Positions 1 to 9,659 of a stretch of 64,000 bases of DNA are shown one piece after another. The position numbers and the translations under genes were made by a program. The stretch spans positions 19,409,985 to 19,473,984 of the forward strand of contig OZ007507.1 of NCBI GenBank assembly GCA_963931865.1. The letters are read 5' to 3'. The notes below the pieces were generated by a model. That model was not told the DNA's origin, made no database searches, and saw only the letters and a list, made by a program, of their open reading frames with translations. Source of the DNA: Axinella damicornis. Lineage: Eukaryota > Porifera > Demospongiae > Axinellida > Axinellidae. Every line of letters begins with the position of its first letter. Position 1 is the stretch's first letter.

Positions 1-1062
1 TATTTCATTGATGAGCAGGATTCCAACAGGTCATGTTTAAATGACCTGAACCAGACTCCACTTCATCGGGCTGCCATGAATGGACACATGGACATTGTGA
101 AGTTCCTTGCTGTGGAAAAGCACTGTGACCCAATGTGCAGAGACTCTCAGCAGAACACTCCTCTCCACAAAGCAGCACAGAATGGTCATATAGATGTAGT
201 AAAGTTCCTCACTCTTGAAATGCACTGTGGCCCAACAAGTAGAAATGCTCACAATACCACTGCTCTACATAAAGCAGTAGTGGGTGGTCACTTGGACATA
301 GTCCGATTCTTTATGACTGGACAGAATTGTGACCCAAATATTCCCGGTCAGTATGGTGGCACTCCTCTTCACTATGCTGCTGAGTTTGGTCATCTTCACA
401 CAGTCAAGTATTTCATTGATGAGCAGGATTCCAATGTATTGTGTTTCAATGACCTGAACCACACTCCACTTCATCGGGCTGCCATGAATGGACACATGGA
501 TGTCGTTAAGTTCCTTACTGTGGAGAAGCACTGTGACCCAATGTGCAGAGACTCTGAGCAAAACACTCCTCTTCACAAAGCAGCACAGAATGGTCATATA
601 GATGTAGTAAAGTTCCTCACTCTTGAAATGCACTGTGGCCCAACAAGTAGAAATGCTCACAATGCCACTGCTCTACATAAAGCTGTAGTGGGTGGTCACT
701 TGGACATAGTCCGATTCTTTATGACTGAACAGAACTGTGACCCAAATATTCCAGGTCAGTATGGTGGCACTCCTCTTCACTATGCTGCTGAGTTTGGTCA
801 TCTTCACATAGTCAAGTATTTCGTTGATGAGCAAGGTTGCAATCCTTCAGGTTTAAATGACCTGAACCACACTCCACTTCATCGGGCTGCCACGAAGGGA
901 CACATGGACATTATAAAATTCCTCGCTGTGGAAAAGCACTGTGACCCAATGTGCAGAGACTCTGAGCAGGACACTCCTCTTCACAAAGCAGCACAGAATG
1001 GTCATATAGATGTAGTGAATTTCCTCTCCACTCTTGAATTGCACTGCGGCAGAGACTCTTAG
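1..1062 (+). CDS. Ankyrin-repeat protein, 3' part (block A copy), runs off the window start
   Basis: The frame is open from base 1 to a TAG at 1060-1062, so the gene begins outside the window. The translation is about ten ankyrin repeats of 33-34 residues with the usual TPLHxAAxxGHxDxVKFL core. Repeats come in a higher-order unit of four (about 411 bp), seen near 39, 449 and 857, and copies are almost identical at the base level. Ankyrin repeats bind other proteins; no catalytic residues are expected. The stop replaces GAG (TCT GAG CAG elsewhere in the array becomes TCT TAG CAG), so it is a nonsense mutation inside a repeat, not a natural end. The array matches the ankyrin exon at 18,676-19,701, whose gene also has a death domain; by inference this copy once had one too, upstream of the window. 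Identity as ankyrin is certain, function is not. Confidence 0.85.
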   Translation, partial: YFIDEQDSNRSCLNDLNQTPLHRAAMNGHMDIVKFLAVEKHCDPMCRDSQQNTPLHKAAQNGHIDVVKFLTLEMHCGPTSRNAHNTTALHKAVVGGHLDIVRFFMTGQNCDPNIPGQYGGTPLHYAAEFGHLHTVKYFIDEQDSNVLCFNDLNHTPLHRAAMNGHMDVVKFLTVEKHCDPMCRDSEQNTPLHKAAQNGHIDVVKFLTLEMHCGPTSRNAHNATALHKAVVGGHLDIVRFFMTEQNCDPNIPGQYGGTPLHYAAEFGHLHIVKYFVDEQGCNPSGLNDLNHTPLHRAATKGHMDIIKFLAVEKHCDPMCRDSEQDTPLHKAAQNGHIDVVNFLSTLELHCGRDS

Positions 1063-1480
1063 CAGAACTCTCCTCTTCACAAAGCAGCACGAATTGGTCA
1101 TAATAGATATCAAGTCAAAGTTCGTCACTCTTGAAATGCAGTGTGGTAGTAGAAATGCTCACAATGCCATACCCAGCAGTAGTGAAAAGACACTTGGACA
1201 AAGTGCAATTCTTTATCTCTGTAAACATTTCAGATCAGAATGATAGTACCTCTCTCCACTATACATGCTGCTGAGTTCCAGTCATCTTCGCTGGCATGCA
1301 ATCTGGATGACCTGAATCAAACTCCACTTCATCGACATCGTGAAGTTGCTTACTGTAGAGAAACACTGCATGCATATGGCCCAGCAAGTCATTATAATCT
1401 CGTTGTATTTTCTTGCTGATTGAGTATTGCTTTTGCAGTTGAGATTAGTGCTTAAACTCCATGGGACCCCCAATAACATC
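1063..1480 (+). pseudogene. Decayed tail of the block A ankyrin array
   Basis: After the TAG the sequence still resembles ankyrin repeats in shifted frames, for example remnants of the GHIDVVKFL and TPLH motifs at 1066-1150 and 1300-1350. It carries several small deletions. It parallels the decayed tail of the second copy at 19,702-20,460. Both end near a similar stretch containing cagttgagat/cagattgcaattgag. It is not expected to be translated. Confidence 0.6.
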
Positions 1481-2870
1481 CACAACAACGTTTGGCTAAG
1501 TACTTACTAACTGCTTCTACACTCACAATATCTGTGTGGGTTCCGTTATATAGCAGCTACCGGTAGGCGTAACTGACATAATGATGCCTCTGGTCAGTTG
1601 AAGTCTACATGGGCTATATATCCTGTACAGCATCCTGTCTCCTCTGTCACCATTTATTACCTGTTTCTGCTGGTTCTTCTGGTTTGACTGCATCTTTTTT
1701 AAGTCGTGATTCTCACCTTTTTCCTTCAAGTAAATTTTGGGGCTGATAAAGTTGATTGTGCTACATGAAACTCTGCTCTGCTATTTTGCTGCCACACCCG
1801 TTGGCCACTCAGAATTGGCCATAAACATTACGACCTCCTGTGACAGTTCAAATGTAGCTAAGTAAACACCAGCCGCTATAATATTATGCAAGGTGGTACA
1901 ATTGTATGAGTCATTTGCACATTCTCTTCTCATGTGTATAGCATAGTTTGCTTATTTACTTGTTTTCTCTAACATTATGTGACATTTTTGATCCTTGAGT
2001 CACTGTTGATGTGTGTATTTCTCTCCTCTGGAAGCAAGTTAGCTATCCAAGAAAGACAATGTTCTGCCTACTGTAAGCTCTAGCTGAAACAGGTAACTGT
2101 TCTTGTGTAAAGTATGGGACAGTTACTGATCACCTGGCCATATACATTGGCCCCCCTACTACGTTATACTGCATGTATACAATTGAGTCACTTCACATGA
2201 GTGAGCGGGTAACAAGCCTGTATCGCTAAAGCCACAAAACAGCAAAATGAACATCAGGCCACTTCCTGCTTGTATATATACGGACATGCCAAGCATACAG
2301 TTTACACATAATATATGCAAGGTCACTACCTGCAAACGTTCTGTCACAATGAAGGCACATGAGGCTAACATTCACCTAGTTAGAGTCTGCGGCAGACCTG
2401 TCAAGTTACAGTTGGGAGTGAGACTCACTCATTTTAATGCAGTGTTTCACTCATGAACTATAGTACTACAGTATCACTCTGTCCTAATACCATCAGCACC
2501 ACATGCACCACATGTGGTGTAAGCGAATTCCTACAAAAGTTGGTCTTGGTCTCTTCTACATAGCTAGGTGGCTGGCACTCTGCACACGGGATGCAGTAGA
2601 CCACTTCATATCTGGGATGGCATCCTTTGGATGTACCAAGCTCTGCTTCAGTGTACCCTTTTCAAGGGATCCGAGGCCTCCTGAAAGGTAGACTGTCGCC
2701 TTCGGTTCCTCAGTGACTGTCTAGTGAAGATCAGTGGCCCCAGGATAGAACCCTGGTTACCAATGGAAATTAGCAAAGAATGAGGTCAAGACTGTAATTT
2801 AACTCATAAAAAAAAACAAATTGTGATGCACTGGTAGCTTAGTACCCACAGCTAAGTTGATGGGTCCATG
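1481..2870. other. Intergenic, no gene recognised; partly duplicated at 20,460-21,090
   Basis: Short open frames only, none with recognisable protein features. The piece around 2,500-2,570 (catgcaccacatgtggtgta) recurs at 20,818-20,880, showing that the segmental duplication covers the interval between the ankyrin array and the GLYAT-like gene. Confidence 0.5.
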
Positions 2871-2871
2871 T

Positions 2872-3811
2872 CAGGGAGAGTTTGAAAGTTAAGGAAGAAG
2901 GTCCTCACTCTCCCAACATGGCTGTAGCCCAGTTGTTGGAGCAAAATGGTGCTTGGATTTCCATCAGCAATCTGTCCATCAGGTGGATGTCCCATTTCAA
3001 GGACCTTCTTATTGCTGATCGTGGCTTGCACTATCCTACCCAGACCCCTCTGCCGGTGTTGCGGATGGGTGTAGAGGTGGCTAGCACTATCCTACCCAGA
3101 CCCCTCTGCCGGTGTTGCGGGTAGGTGTAGAGGTGGCTAGCACTATCCTACCCAGACCCCTCTGCCAGTGTTGTGGGTGGGTGTAGAGGTTTGCTATGAT
3201 TCCGCTGTATGCGTATCGCATCACCCAGCTCACTGGATCTGAGTCACCATCAGCAGTAGTGAAAATTGCAACAGTCTCAATTCACCAACCACATAGCCTT
3301 CAGGACAAGCAGTGCTTGTGTGCAGTTCAAGTTGTGCCTTGTCCTGTAGGACATAGTGACCCACTTCGTCCATACTGCAACACCTCATGCCCTCCCCTCC
3401 TCCTCCTCTTCCTAGCGAGAGATCTCGCAGGAGGTGATTGAAGGAGGCCATTTCTTCACTCTCTGACACATGTACAACCTGCTGCTTGCAGAAGGTCAGC
3501 AGACCAGCTTCACGGAGAACAGCCAAAACCCATCCTTAGAAGTGGAGTGATAATTGAGGTCAGCTATGTCAGAGAGCCTGGGAAAGGTGCACTGGAACAC
3601 CACTGTGGTGAACCTAGGCCAGCCATCCGTATATATAGAAGTTTCCCTCCACATGCACGTCCGTAAAGACATTCCTTACACATGTATGTATGGAGTTGAG
3701 TGTATTAGGCAGAACTGTTTTTGTTGCACCAAGTAACTCGCTCAGCTGGCCACCGTGAAGCAGCTGTACCGAAGATCCTATGTTTAGAGCATCATGTTTA
3801 GCCTGAGGCAT
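2872..3811 (-). pseudogene. GLYAT-like (GNAT fold) N-acyltransferase, block A copy, broken
   Basis: Reading leftwards from 3811, the same protein as at 21,090-22,075 can be followed: MPQAKHDAL start, LLGATKT segment, then VHVSESEEMASFNHLLRD. It is interrupted by frameshifts near 3,600 and lacks roughly 36 codons before the VSW motif, near 3,245, that are present in the other copy. Three tandem 56-bp units (3,021-3,188) sit where the acetyl-CoA-binding motif should be, followed by a C-terminal segment like that of copy B. Family knowledge: glycine N-acyltransferase-like enzymes conjugate acyl-CoA to glycine or other acceptors. This copy cannot make an intact enzyme. Confidence 0.7.
3021..3188. 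repeat. 56-bp minisatellite, 3 copies, inside GLYAT-like pseudogene
   Basis: Three consecutive units start at 3,021, 3,077 and 3,133, each beginning gtggct and containing ctatcctacccagacccctc. The unit encodes, on the minus strand, the HPQHRQRGLG acyl-CoA-binding loop. Block B has two units (21,241-21,352). Confidence 0.9.
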
Positions 3812-5064
3812 GTGAGGAGCAGAAATGATTTGCAGAATTAGCTAGATAGCTAGCTAGCTAGAGAACTTTGCAGGTATAAGTTGCTATTCTCAAAATTAAA
3901 CCAGCATACACAATTCCAGTGCAAAAAACCCCTACAGCGAATGTATAATTCACAGTGGCTAAAGTTGCAGATGTGTTGACACACCCATAATTGAAGGACT
4001 CGGAACCAGAGTGGCCATACTCATTGCACACGTTTTACTCCATTTTTGTGCAATTCATGCAATTTCCAGTACTTGATTTTGGGTACAAAGAGATGTAATT
4101 TGACCGACAAACGATTATAATTGTTGTGATATTCAAACCACCAGCCATTGCATGTGCAGTCATTGTGAAAGTCTTGAGTAAAAGGTGTTAATAACAAAGT
4201 GTATGATATTATGTATGCAAAAACGGAAGGGTTGCTTTAACCTAGTCTCGGTCCCAGACCAAACCTACCCCAGCACGGATCGCTTTTACTACACGTAGTG
4301 GAGGCGATACTATATGCACTGGATGAAGGTGTGGGAACGAGACTAGCTTTAACCTTTGACACTTCAGGAATGACCTCTTTGGCGACTTTCAAACATTTGA
4401 TCATGCAGCTGTAGTCTCCCCACTTTTGTTGTTTTGTTGTTGTTCTAGTCTAATGTCGTTGTCGTCTTGTTATTATTCATAGTATGGCCTCAAGATTTAC
4501 ATTAGCTTTTCTCTAGCTATTTTCTTGTTGGCCTGTTGCATTGCACAAATTTGTTTCAAAAAAAAAGATAAAAAAGATAAAAACACAGGTAGGGCAATCT
4601 CAGTTGCAGCTTCACTACCAAACAATGTGGATACATATACATTGCAATCAGAATTACATCACTGGACCACCATAGGTCTCCGTTGCAAATTCAGACATGC
4701 AGACTGGTAAACAATTAAGCCACGAAACGTAAATATAATTACTGGATTACAGAATGTTAGTAGTGAGGCTGCACTTCTAGCTATATGGGATTCTAGGCAT
4801 TCATGCACATGCAAGTAGCTACACTGTGCCGCTGCATGAACTTGTAGCTCATTCAAATTCCAGAATACCTTGATTGTAGCTACCTGTAATAGCTATGTGA
4901 CTTAGCATGATTGCTTACTGAAGTTCAAGACCTATAATTATAGGCACTCTCTCTGTCTTGTATACAAGCACTCTCTTTGTCTTGCATGTCAGTTCAATGA
5001 ATAGTTAGCTACATTGCTGTATCTGAGCAGGAGTTAACACGTGCACTCACAATACTACACCCAC
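3812..5064. other. Non-coding stretch between GLYAT-like copy and exon-like fragment
   Basis: No protein-like frame. It contains the small Mutator-like element at 4,243-4,345 and AT-rich DNA. Sequence around 4,945-5,050 (cattgctgtatctgagca) recurs at 23,160-23,250, so fragments of this interval are dispersed in block B. Confidence 0.5.
4243..4345. mobile_element. Short Mutator-like MITE (103 bp) with 9-bp target duplication
   Basis: Starts TAGTCTCGGTCCCAGACC and ends GTGGGAACGAGACTA, an imperfect terminal inverted repeat. It is flanked by the identical 9-mer gctttaacc at 4,234-4,242 and 4,346-4,354. A 9-bp target-site duplication is typical of Mutator-like elements. The ends match the family of the elements at 7,362, 9,044 and 12,119. 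It has no coding capacity. Confidence 0.8.
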
Positions 5065-5178
5065 CCTCCTGTGTGTATTGATAATCCTGGGCAGCTGCAG
5101 CATGAAGCCAATATGGGAGCTGTGGGACAAGACTCTGCCAGAGAATGGCCAATTGATTCCTAGCATCGTCAATCACCA
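5065..5178 (-). other. Unidentified exon-like segment (block A)
   Basis: On the minus strand a good acceptor (tttattttgcag) precedes a 114-bp open segment that encodes VIDDARNQLAILWQSLVPQL and continues to a GAGG/gtgggt donor. The block B counterpart at 22,225-22,323 keeps both splice sites and most of the sequence but has a TAG. I do not recognise the protein. It lies upstream of the GLYAT-like gene on the same strand and could be a 5' exon of that gene or part of a separate lost gene. Confidence 0.35.
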
Positions 5179-5521
5179 CTGCAAAATAAACGAACTGGGT
5201 TAAGTTCATATATGCAAATTGGAATGTGCCCTGCACACATTTACCTTCGGTGCTTTTTTGACAGGTGCATGCAAACAGTTACTGGGGCGAGCATAAGCGA
5301 GCAAGCTCGAGTCTACGTATACTTGCACACGGTGTGTATCTTGTATGTATGGTCCGAGGACCGACCCACACATTTCAGGAACTTTCTTTCTTATGACTGT
5401 GAGAAGTCATTAACTGTGTTCAAATCATTTGTGCATTTCCTGCATTGCACACCATTGGTGAATGTGGCAGCTATAGGGTGCTGAAACGGTGCACAGCATG
5501 TAGCTACTCTGTTTGTGACAA

Positions 5522-5690
5522 TCATGCTTGCCATATGCTAGACTGACAAGTATGTGTGTACTCTTTGAGTAGGTCGTGCAAATGCTCCATGTCCTGCATA
5601 GCGTACGCTCGCTCTACAGCGCTGTGCATTCCAGTAACAAGAAATCTTCTCAGAAAAATTAGTGATGGCCTGTCATTCTCCACCTCCCAA
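5522..5690 (-). other. Unidentified C-terminal exon-like ORF
   Basis: A minus-strand frame following a possible acceptor (ctttgcttttttgggag) encodes a helical-looking segment with AVERAYAMQDMEHLHDLLKE and ends at a stop near 5,522. Composition looks protein-like, but I cannot assign a family, and the frame on the opposite strand is also open. It is possibly part of the same lost gene as 5,065-5,178. Confidence 0.25.
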
Positions 5691-5987
5691 AAAAGCAAAG
5701 AAACAAGCGGAGGGAAATGCCTCATGATCAGTCCCATCCCATTCAGAAAATGTAGAATTTATGTAACCAGTTGGTGTGCATGACAAGAAGCTGTTCCTGT
5801 GATAACTGGTTGAAGAGAGTTGAAAAATTGGCAGAGCTACAACGTGAGGGCTCCTGATAGGAGAAAACCATGCACGCTCCAGGTTTCATACGGCTTTGCA
5901 GCCACTGCTGAGGTGTTGCAAACCTCCATGCTTCTGCCCCCCGAAATTGTACTAACTTTCAGTGCCGTGTCATGATGAGACTATTGT

Positions 5988-6260
5988 GTGCAGGTACTGA
6001 GTCAGCCCCGGTTCATTTGCTCCTCAAGTCCGGTGACCTACTGTTTTGCAGCTGATGCTCTCACACAATCTCTGGAAGATTCTGACTTGGCAGCGCTGGA
6101 AGAGTCCGAGTCTGCTGGTGCTGTACAGGTGATGGCTGGTATCGTACGGACACTGGTCTCACCATCCAGTGGCTGGGCTAGCAAACTCATTGTTGCCTAC
6201 TTCTTGTTGTACGTGGTCCTGGGGGTTGCTCTTCATTGTAACTTCTACCCATGGACTTAG
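5988..6260 (+). CDS. Unidentified ORF with a predicted membrane segment
   Basis: Plus-strand frame of about 90 codons. An acidic middle (SLEDSDLAALEESES) is followed by a hydrophobic stretch near the C-terminus (LIVAYFLLYVVLGVAL, about residues 68-83) and a stop at 6,258-6,260. A gtgcag acceptor-like site precedes it at about 5,985-5,993 and a possible donor (CAG/gtgatg) lies inside. It could be the last exon of a single-pass membrane protein or a chance frame. No homology recognised. Confidence 0.25.
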   Translation: MQVLSQPRFICSSSPVTYCFAADALTQSLEDSDLAALEESESAGAVQVMAGIVRTLVSPSSGWASKLIVAYFLLYVVLGVALHCNFYPWT

Positions 6261-6311
6261 TAGATCAAACCATTTGCAAATGCTTTAGTAGACTCAATTT
6301 GTTATAGCTAA

Positions 6312-6395
6312 GTGGGGAAGAAGTTGATTTGAATCCAAGCCCTTCTGAATACCAGTCAGATGCTCTTACCACTAAGCCACTGGGCTCATGGCAGA
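6312..6395 (-). repeat. tRNA-like sequence, possible SINE head
   Basis: On the minus strand the stretch GCCCAGTGGCTTAGTGGTAA resembles a tRNA 5' half with an internal-promoter A box (TGGCTTAGTGG). It is followed by an anticodon-like region and a B-box-like GGATTCAAATC. It lacks clean acceptor-stem pairing, so a tRNA-derived SINE or pseudogene is more likely than a functional tRNA. Confidence 0.35.
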
Positions 6396-6669
6396 CACAA
6401 TCTGAATATAGCAGCACTTGGCGCTTGGCGGGGGCCTAAGTTGAATGGTCGAATTCTTCTCACAAACATAGTGCACAGCGCACACAATCATGTTCAGCAT
6501 CACACTAATTGACTGTGTAGAGGTAGCACCTCACAATAATTAGTTTGTGTGATACATGTATGTAGCTAAACTATGCAGTAATATAATTATGTGGGGCTCG
6601 CTCACACTCGTCCAACAGTATCTCACTAGCATTGCAACTTGGGGCATAGCTAACACAGAAACATGCATA

Positions 6670-7343
6670 CCGTAAACTCCGGTTGTTAAGCGCACCCTGC
6701 TGTTAGGCGCATAACATTTATTAAGCGTATACTTCCTTCCTGGTACTGGGCATCATTTATTTAGCGCATGCGCTTTAAATAGATATCGAAACCGGATGTC
6801 AAAAAGTAAACGTGTGAATCTAGAGCTGTGTGGAAGAGTGATCGAGCCAGAGACAGAGTGAACTATGTCATCGAGGGTCTAAGGAACTTGCCACCATGAT
6901 TCAGGAAGTGCCAAAACAATCGCGAAAGCTCCCTAGGCACATGCCCAACTACACTTCTGTCTGCCTTTAGTAGAGCAACCGCGCGTCGGTCATGACTGTT
7001 TCCAGGTTCTTGGCAGAAGAATCTCGCCTAGTCGTGGAGTCCATATCTCCTTGAAGACATGATGGCCACGAATTACACTCTCGTGGAGCAGGATGGAATC
7101 TTCGGGTACTTCGCCAACGCTCACCATCTCCCTTCGATCGTAGCTAGCTACCTCTTCGATCTTTGACACGACTGCAATATTAGCTGCGCTGGCTGTCTTA
7201 GTCACGTGTTGGGCGTGTCCTAGTCACGTGTTGGGCGTGGCTTCAATAATTGTATCCCTTATAAGCGCACGTTCTCTGTTAGGCGCATGTTTCCTTACCA
7301 CTTAGACTCATAAGCGCATACGCTTAACAACCGGAGTTTACGG
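6670..7343 (-). mobile_element. 674-bp TA-flanked inverted-repeat element, copy 1
   Basis: Bounded by TA on both sides, with ends CCGTAAACTCCGGTTGTTAA and its complement. Length is 674 bp, identical to copy 2 at 14,597-15,270, which lies in the opposite orientation. All segments I compared are identical. TA target sites and short TIRs point to a Tc1/mariner-type non-autonomous element. It holds one short open frame (6,990-7,205, minus). Confidence 0.85.
6990..7205 (-). CDS. 71-codon ORF inside element copy 1, possible captured exon
   Basis: This minus-strand frame is identical over 71 residues to 14,735-14,950. It ends with RGHHVFKEIWTPRLGE, a pattern I associate with the start of HIRAN-like modules in cnidarian and sponge proteins (RGxHVYKxxWxPxxGE). 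The downstream part of such a module is missing. Either a captured host gene fragment or a chance frame conserved because the element copies are young. Confidence 0.4.
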   Translation of the reverse strand: MTKTASAANIAVVSKIEEVASYDRREMVSVGEVPEDSILLHESVIRGHHVFKEIWTPRLGEILLPRTWKQS

Positions 7344-7361
7344 TAGCTACACACAAACATG

Positions 7362-7417
7362 TAGTCTCGTTCCCAGACCCCGAACGCGTGCGCGTTCGGG
7401 GTCTGGGAACGAGACTA
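7362..7417. mobile_element. 56-bp near-perfect palindrome of the Mutator-like MITE family
   Basis: Starts TAGTCTCGTTCCCAGACCCC and is followed by its reverse complement, folding into a hairpin. The ends are those of the 4,243 element. No clean 9-bp flanking duplication is visible (only a 5-6 base partial match), so the insertion signature has decayed or the boundaries differ. Confidence 0.7.
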
Positions 7418-8528
7418 ACATGCTGAAGTTACTCGCTTGCAGTATAGCATAAGCTATAATAAATCAGAAAGAAGCAGCTAGTGTATCTGTAAAAGAGGTG
7501 TGCCCCTTTCCCTCTCGACAAGGAGAGATTAGTATGTGAGATCAGCAACAAAGTAGCTTCACTACACATGCACGTTATAAATCCCACCAAAGGTTCATGA
7601 CAATAAGAGTGTAACTCCATACCAAGCCCTTGTGTTGACTCAGCATCGGTGAATTTATGTAAACTTGTGCTGCAACAACACTGTGTCTTGTCTCTGCACC
7701 ACTCAGACCCAGAGCCATCAGCCACACCTCGACAACCTCACCTAGCTACATAACAACTGCCCTGCATCTACATGTAGACTACAGGCATGCACTGTCTTTA
7801 TTCAAACAGTTGCATTGGGAACACCATTTTCATCTGCCAGCTCCTGTTTCATACACCAGCGATAGCTGGGATGCTACTGAGCACAAATTCACCTAACTGT
7901 GAACTATATATGTTGCTGCAGACTTGCTGCCATACAAAGTTAATAGCCCGTGATGAATTTCATTATTGCTTGATGACATGTCGACACATGACGTTCGGGG
8001 TGGGGCAACCACGGATATGGTTTCGTCATTACTGCGCATGCGTCGTAAATTTCTCTGCTCTGGTTCTGCTGAAGAGGCCTACCCGAAGACCTCTGTATCC
8101 TTGAGGCTTGACTAATGCCGTGAGCCTGCAATTCAGTAAGTAGACTGTCCCCAGTGGCAGTCCCACGCCTTTTGTAGACGTGACCTTTATGTCAGTAGTG
8201 TCGCAGAATTCCAGACCGATCCTTCAGACATATTTGAACCCTCCTGAGCTGAGTCTGTGCCTGCATTGGCAAAAGATAGGCTGGCATACAGCAGCGAGAG
8301 CAGGAGTGGCCCGGGAATGAGGCTAGGCAAAGGGTACAAAAGTAGCCAATAAGTTTGAGAACACAAGTTGCTATTAGTAGCATAGTTTTGTCCCCAGACC
8401 CTCCACATGTGTGCCCCATCTGAAAAATTGAACTAGATAGTGTGTTTGCAGAAAACCCATTGTTAAAACCCTTTTACTAACCAATGATGTATAGATCTAT
8501 ATGCATCGTGAGACTTTCAGCTTCATGA

Positions 8529-8868
8529 TCAGGGCGGAGATATAGGGGGGGCAGAGGGGGCTTGAGCCCCCCCACTTTCAAAAGCAGGGGGGCTGAGCCC
8601 CCCCCCCAAACAACAGACTGGACAGTACTATCCCACGAAATCTTAGCTATGTCACCTTGTTTCTTGGGGGCTGGCGTCTCTAACTTGCAGTACAAAGCAC
8701 GAAGGTGCCACGAGAGCCCATCCTGATAACTGAATAATGAAGGCGAAAAAATTTTCCGCGCTTCGCGCAGACTGATCAGCACTACACTTCTCTATGCACT
8801 GCCTTCGGCAGCATGCAATTGTGCTCTTAGCCCCCCCCCCACTTTTTGGTAGCTGTCTCCGCCCCAGA
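8529..8868. repeat. Candidate inverted-repeat element with G/C-run ends
   Basis: The left side reads agggcggagatatagggggg. The right side read backwards gives ggggcggagacag with a similar g-rich run. The interior contains ggggcttgagcccc-type inverted motifs. It is probably a non-autonomous DNA element, but the ends are too degenerate to fix boundaries. Confidence 0.35.
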
Positions 8869-8871
8869 TGA

Positions 8872-8930
8872 TGTCACATCCAGCCATGTCCTTGGGACTT
8901 AAAGTCCCAAGGACATGGCCAGATGTGACA
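8872..8930. repeat. 59-bp hairpin-forming inverted repeat
   Basis: Arms tgtcacatccagccatgtcc / ggacatggccagatgtgaca surround cttgggact and its complement. A diverged relative may be present at 54,200-54,235 (cccaaggacattgccggaag). No gene. Confidence 0.6.
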
Positions 8931-9043
8931 TTGAAAGGGCAGGACAGGGGAGGAGGATGCAAACAGCATGGCCGCGTCTGGGTTGGCCATGAATAGCCTT
9001 TGGTTAGAGTCGTGTGGGACATTACTCGAGTCTTTACCAACCA

Positions 9044-9650
9044 TAGCCTCGTACCCAGGCCTTCAATCGCGGGGGGAAGGCCTGGTATACACTGTTTGCG
9101 CATGCGCTTAATTTCCCCCAAAATCTTGGAAAATAGGATATCTCGGTATTCTTCCGTGAAACGATGATGTCGAATGACGTCTACGTTTACATTCCTATAG
9201 AAGAACCGCAACGAACGACGAGTAGTAATCGTGGCAAAAGTTCCGGTGGTAGTAGTTTCTCTGAGGCTCTTTCCTATGCTTTGCGAAGGCTGAAAATGAC
9301 ACGGATGACTGTGGAAGAAGAGCAGCGCTCCTCCATGAGAGCTGTGTACGAAGGCAGCGACGTGTTCGTGTGGCTAGCTACCTACTGGCTATGGCAAGAG
9401 CCTGTGCTACCAAGCGCTCCCTTTCCTCATGGACTAGCTATAAGAAGGGACTTGTAGACAGTGGAAAGAGCTGTGGTGTGCTTGTTGTGAGCCCTTTGAT
9501 CGCTCTCATGCCCGCGTCATCGGTTAAGCCCAACCCATTCGCAAACGTCACAATTAAAATTGACGTAATATTCACATTTAAATTAAACGCATGCGCAAAC
9601 AGTGTATACCAGGCCTTCCCCCCGCGATTGAAGGCCTGGGTACGAGGCTA
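9044..9650. mobile_element. 607-bp Mutator-like element carrying a RecQ helicase fragment (Pack-MULE-like)
   Basis: Terminal inverted repeats of about 70 bp (left 9,044-9,118, right 9,583-9,650) begin TAGCCTCGTACCCAGGCCTT and are nearly identical. The element is flanked by the identical 9-mer taccaacca at 9,035-9,043 and 9,651-9,659, the size expected for Mutator-like insertion. The interior has no transposase. Instead it holds part of a RecQ-type helicase exon (9,299-9,512). Long TIRs, 9-bp duplication and a captured gene piece match the Pack-MULE description. The end sequence relates it to the tiny palindromes in this window. Confidence 0.8.
9299..9512 (+). pseudogene. RecQ-like helicase fragment, captured and broken
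   Basis: Two or three plus-strand frames together show the start of a RecQ-family ATPase core: EEEQRSSMRAVYEGSDVFVW, then in the next frame the Walker A region GYGKSLCYQALPFLMD, then after further indels SGKSCGVLVVSPLIALM (motif Ia region). Frameshifts and stops make it non-functional. Helicase motifs II-VI are absent because the element ends. Family assignment rests on the ordered motifs. Confidence 0.7.
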
Positions 9651-9659
9651 TACCAACCA

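Noticed and set aside
7429..7725. Minus-strand ORF with weak DNA similarity (tccctctcgacaaggagag) to the last POFUT1 exon
   Set aside because: Only about 30-40 bp look alike and the frame does not give the POFUT1 motif; it may be a very decayed remnant, but I cannot support it.
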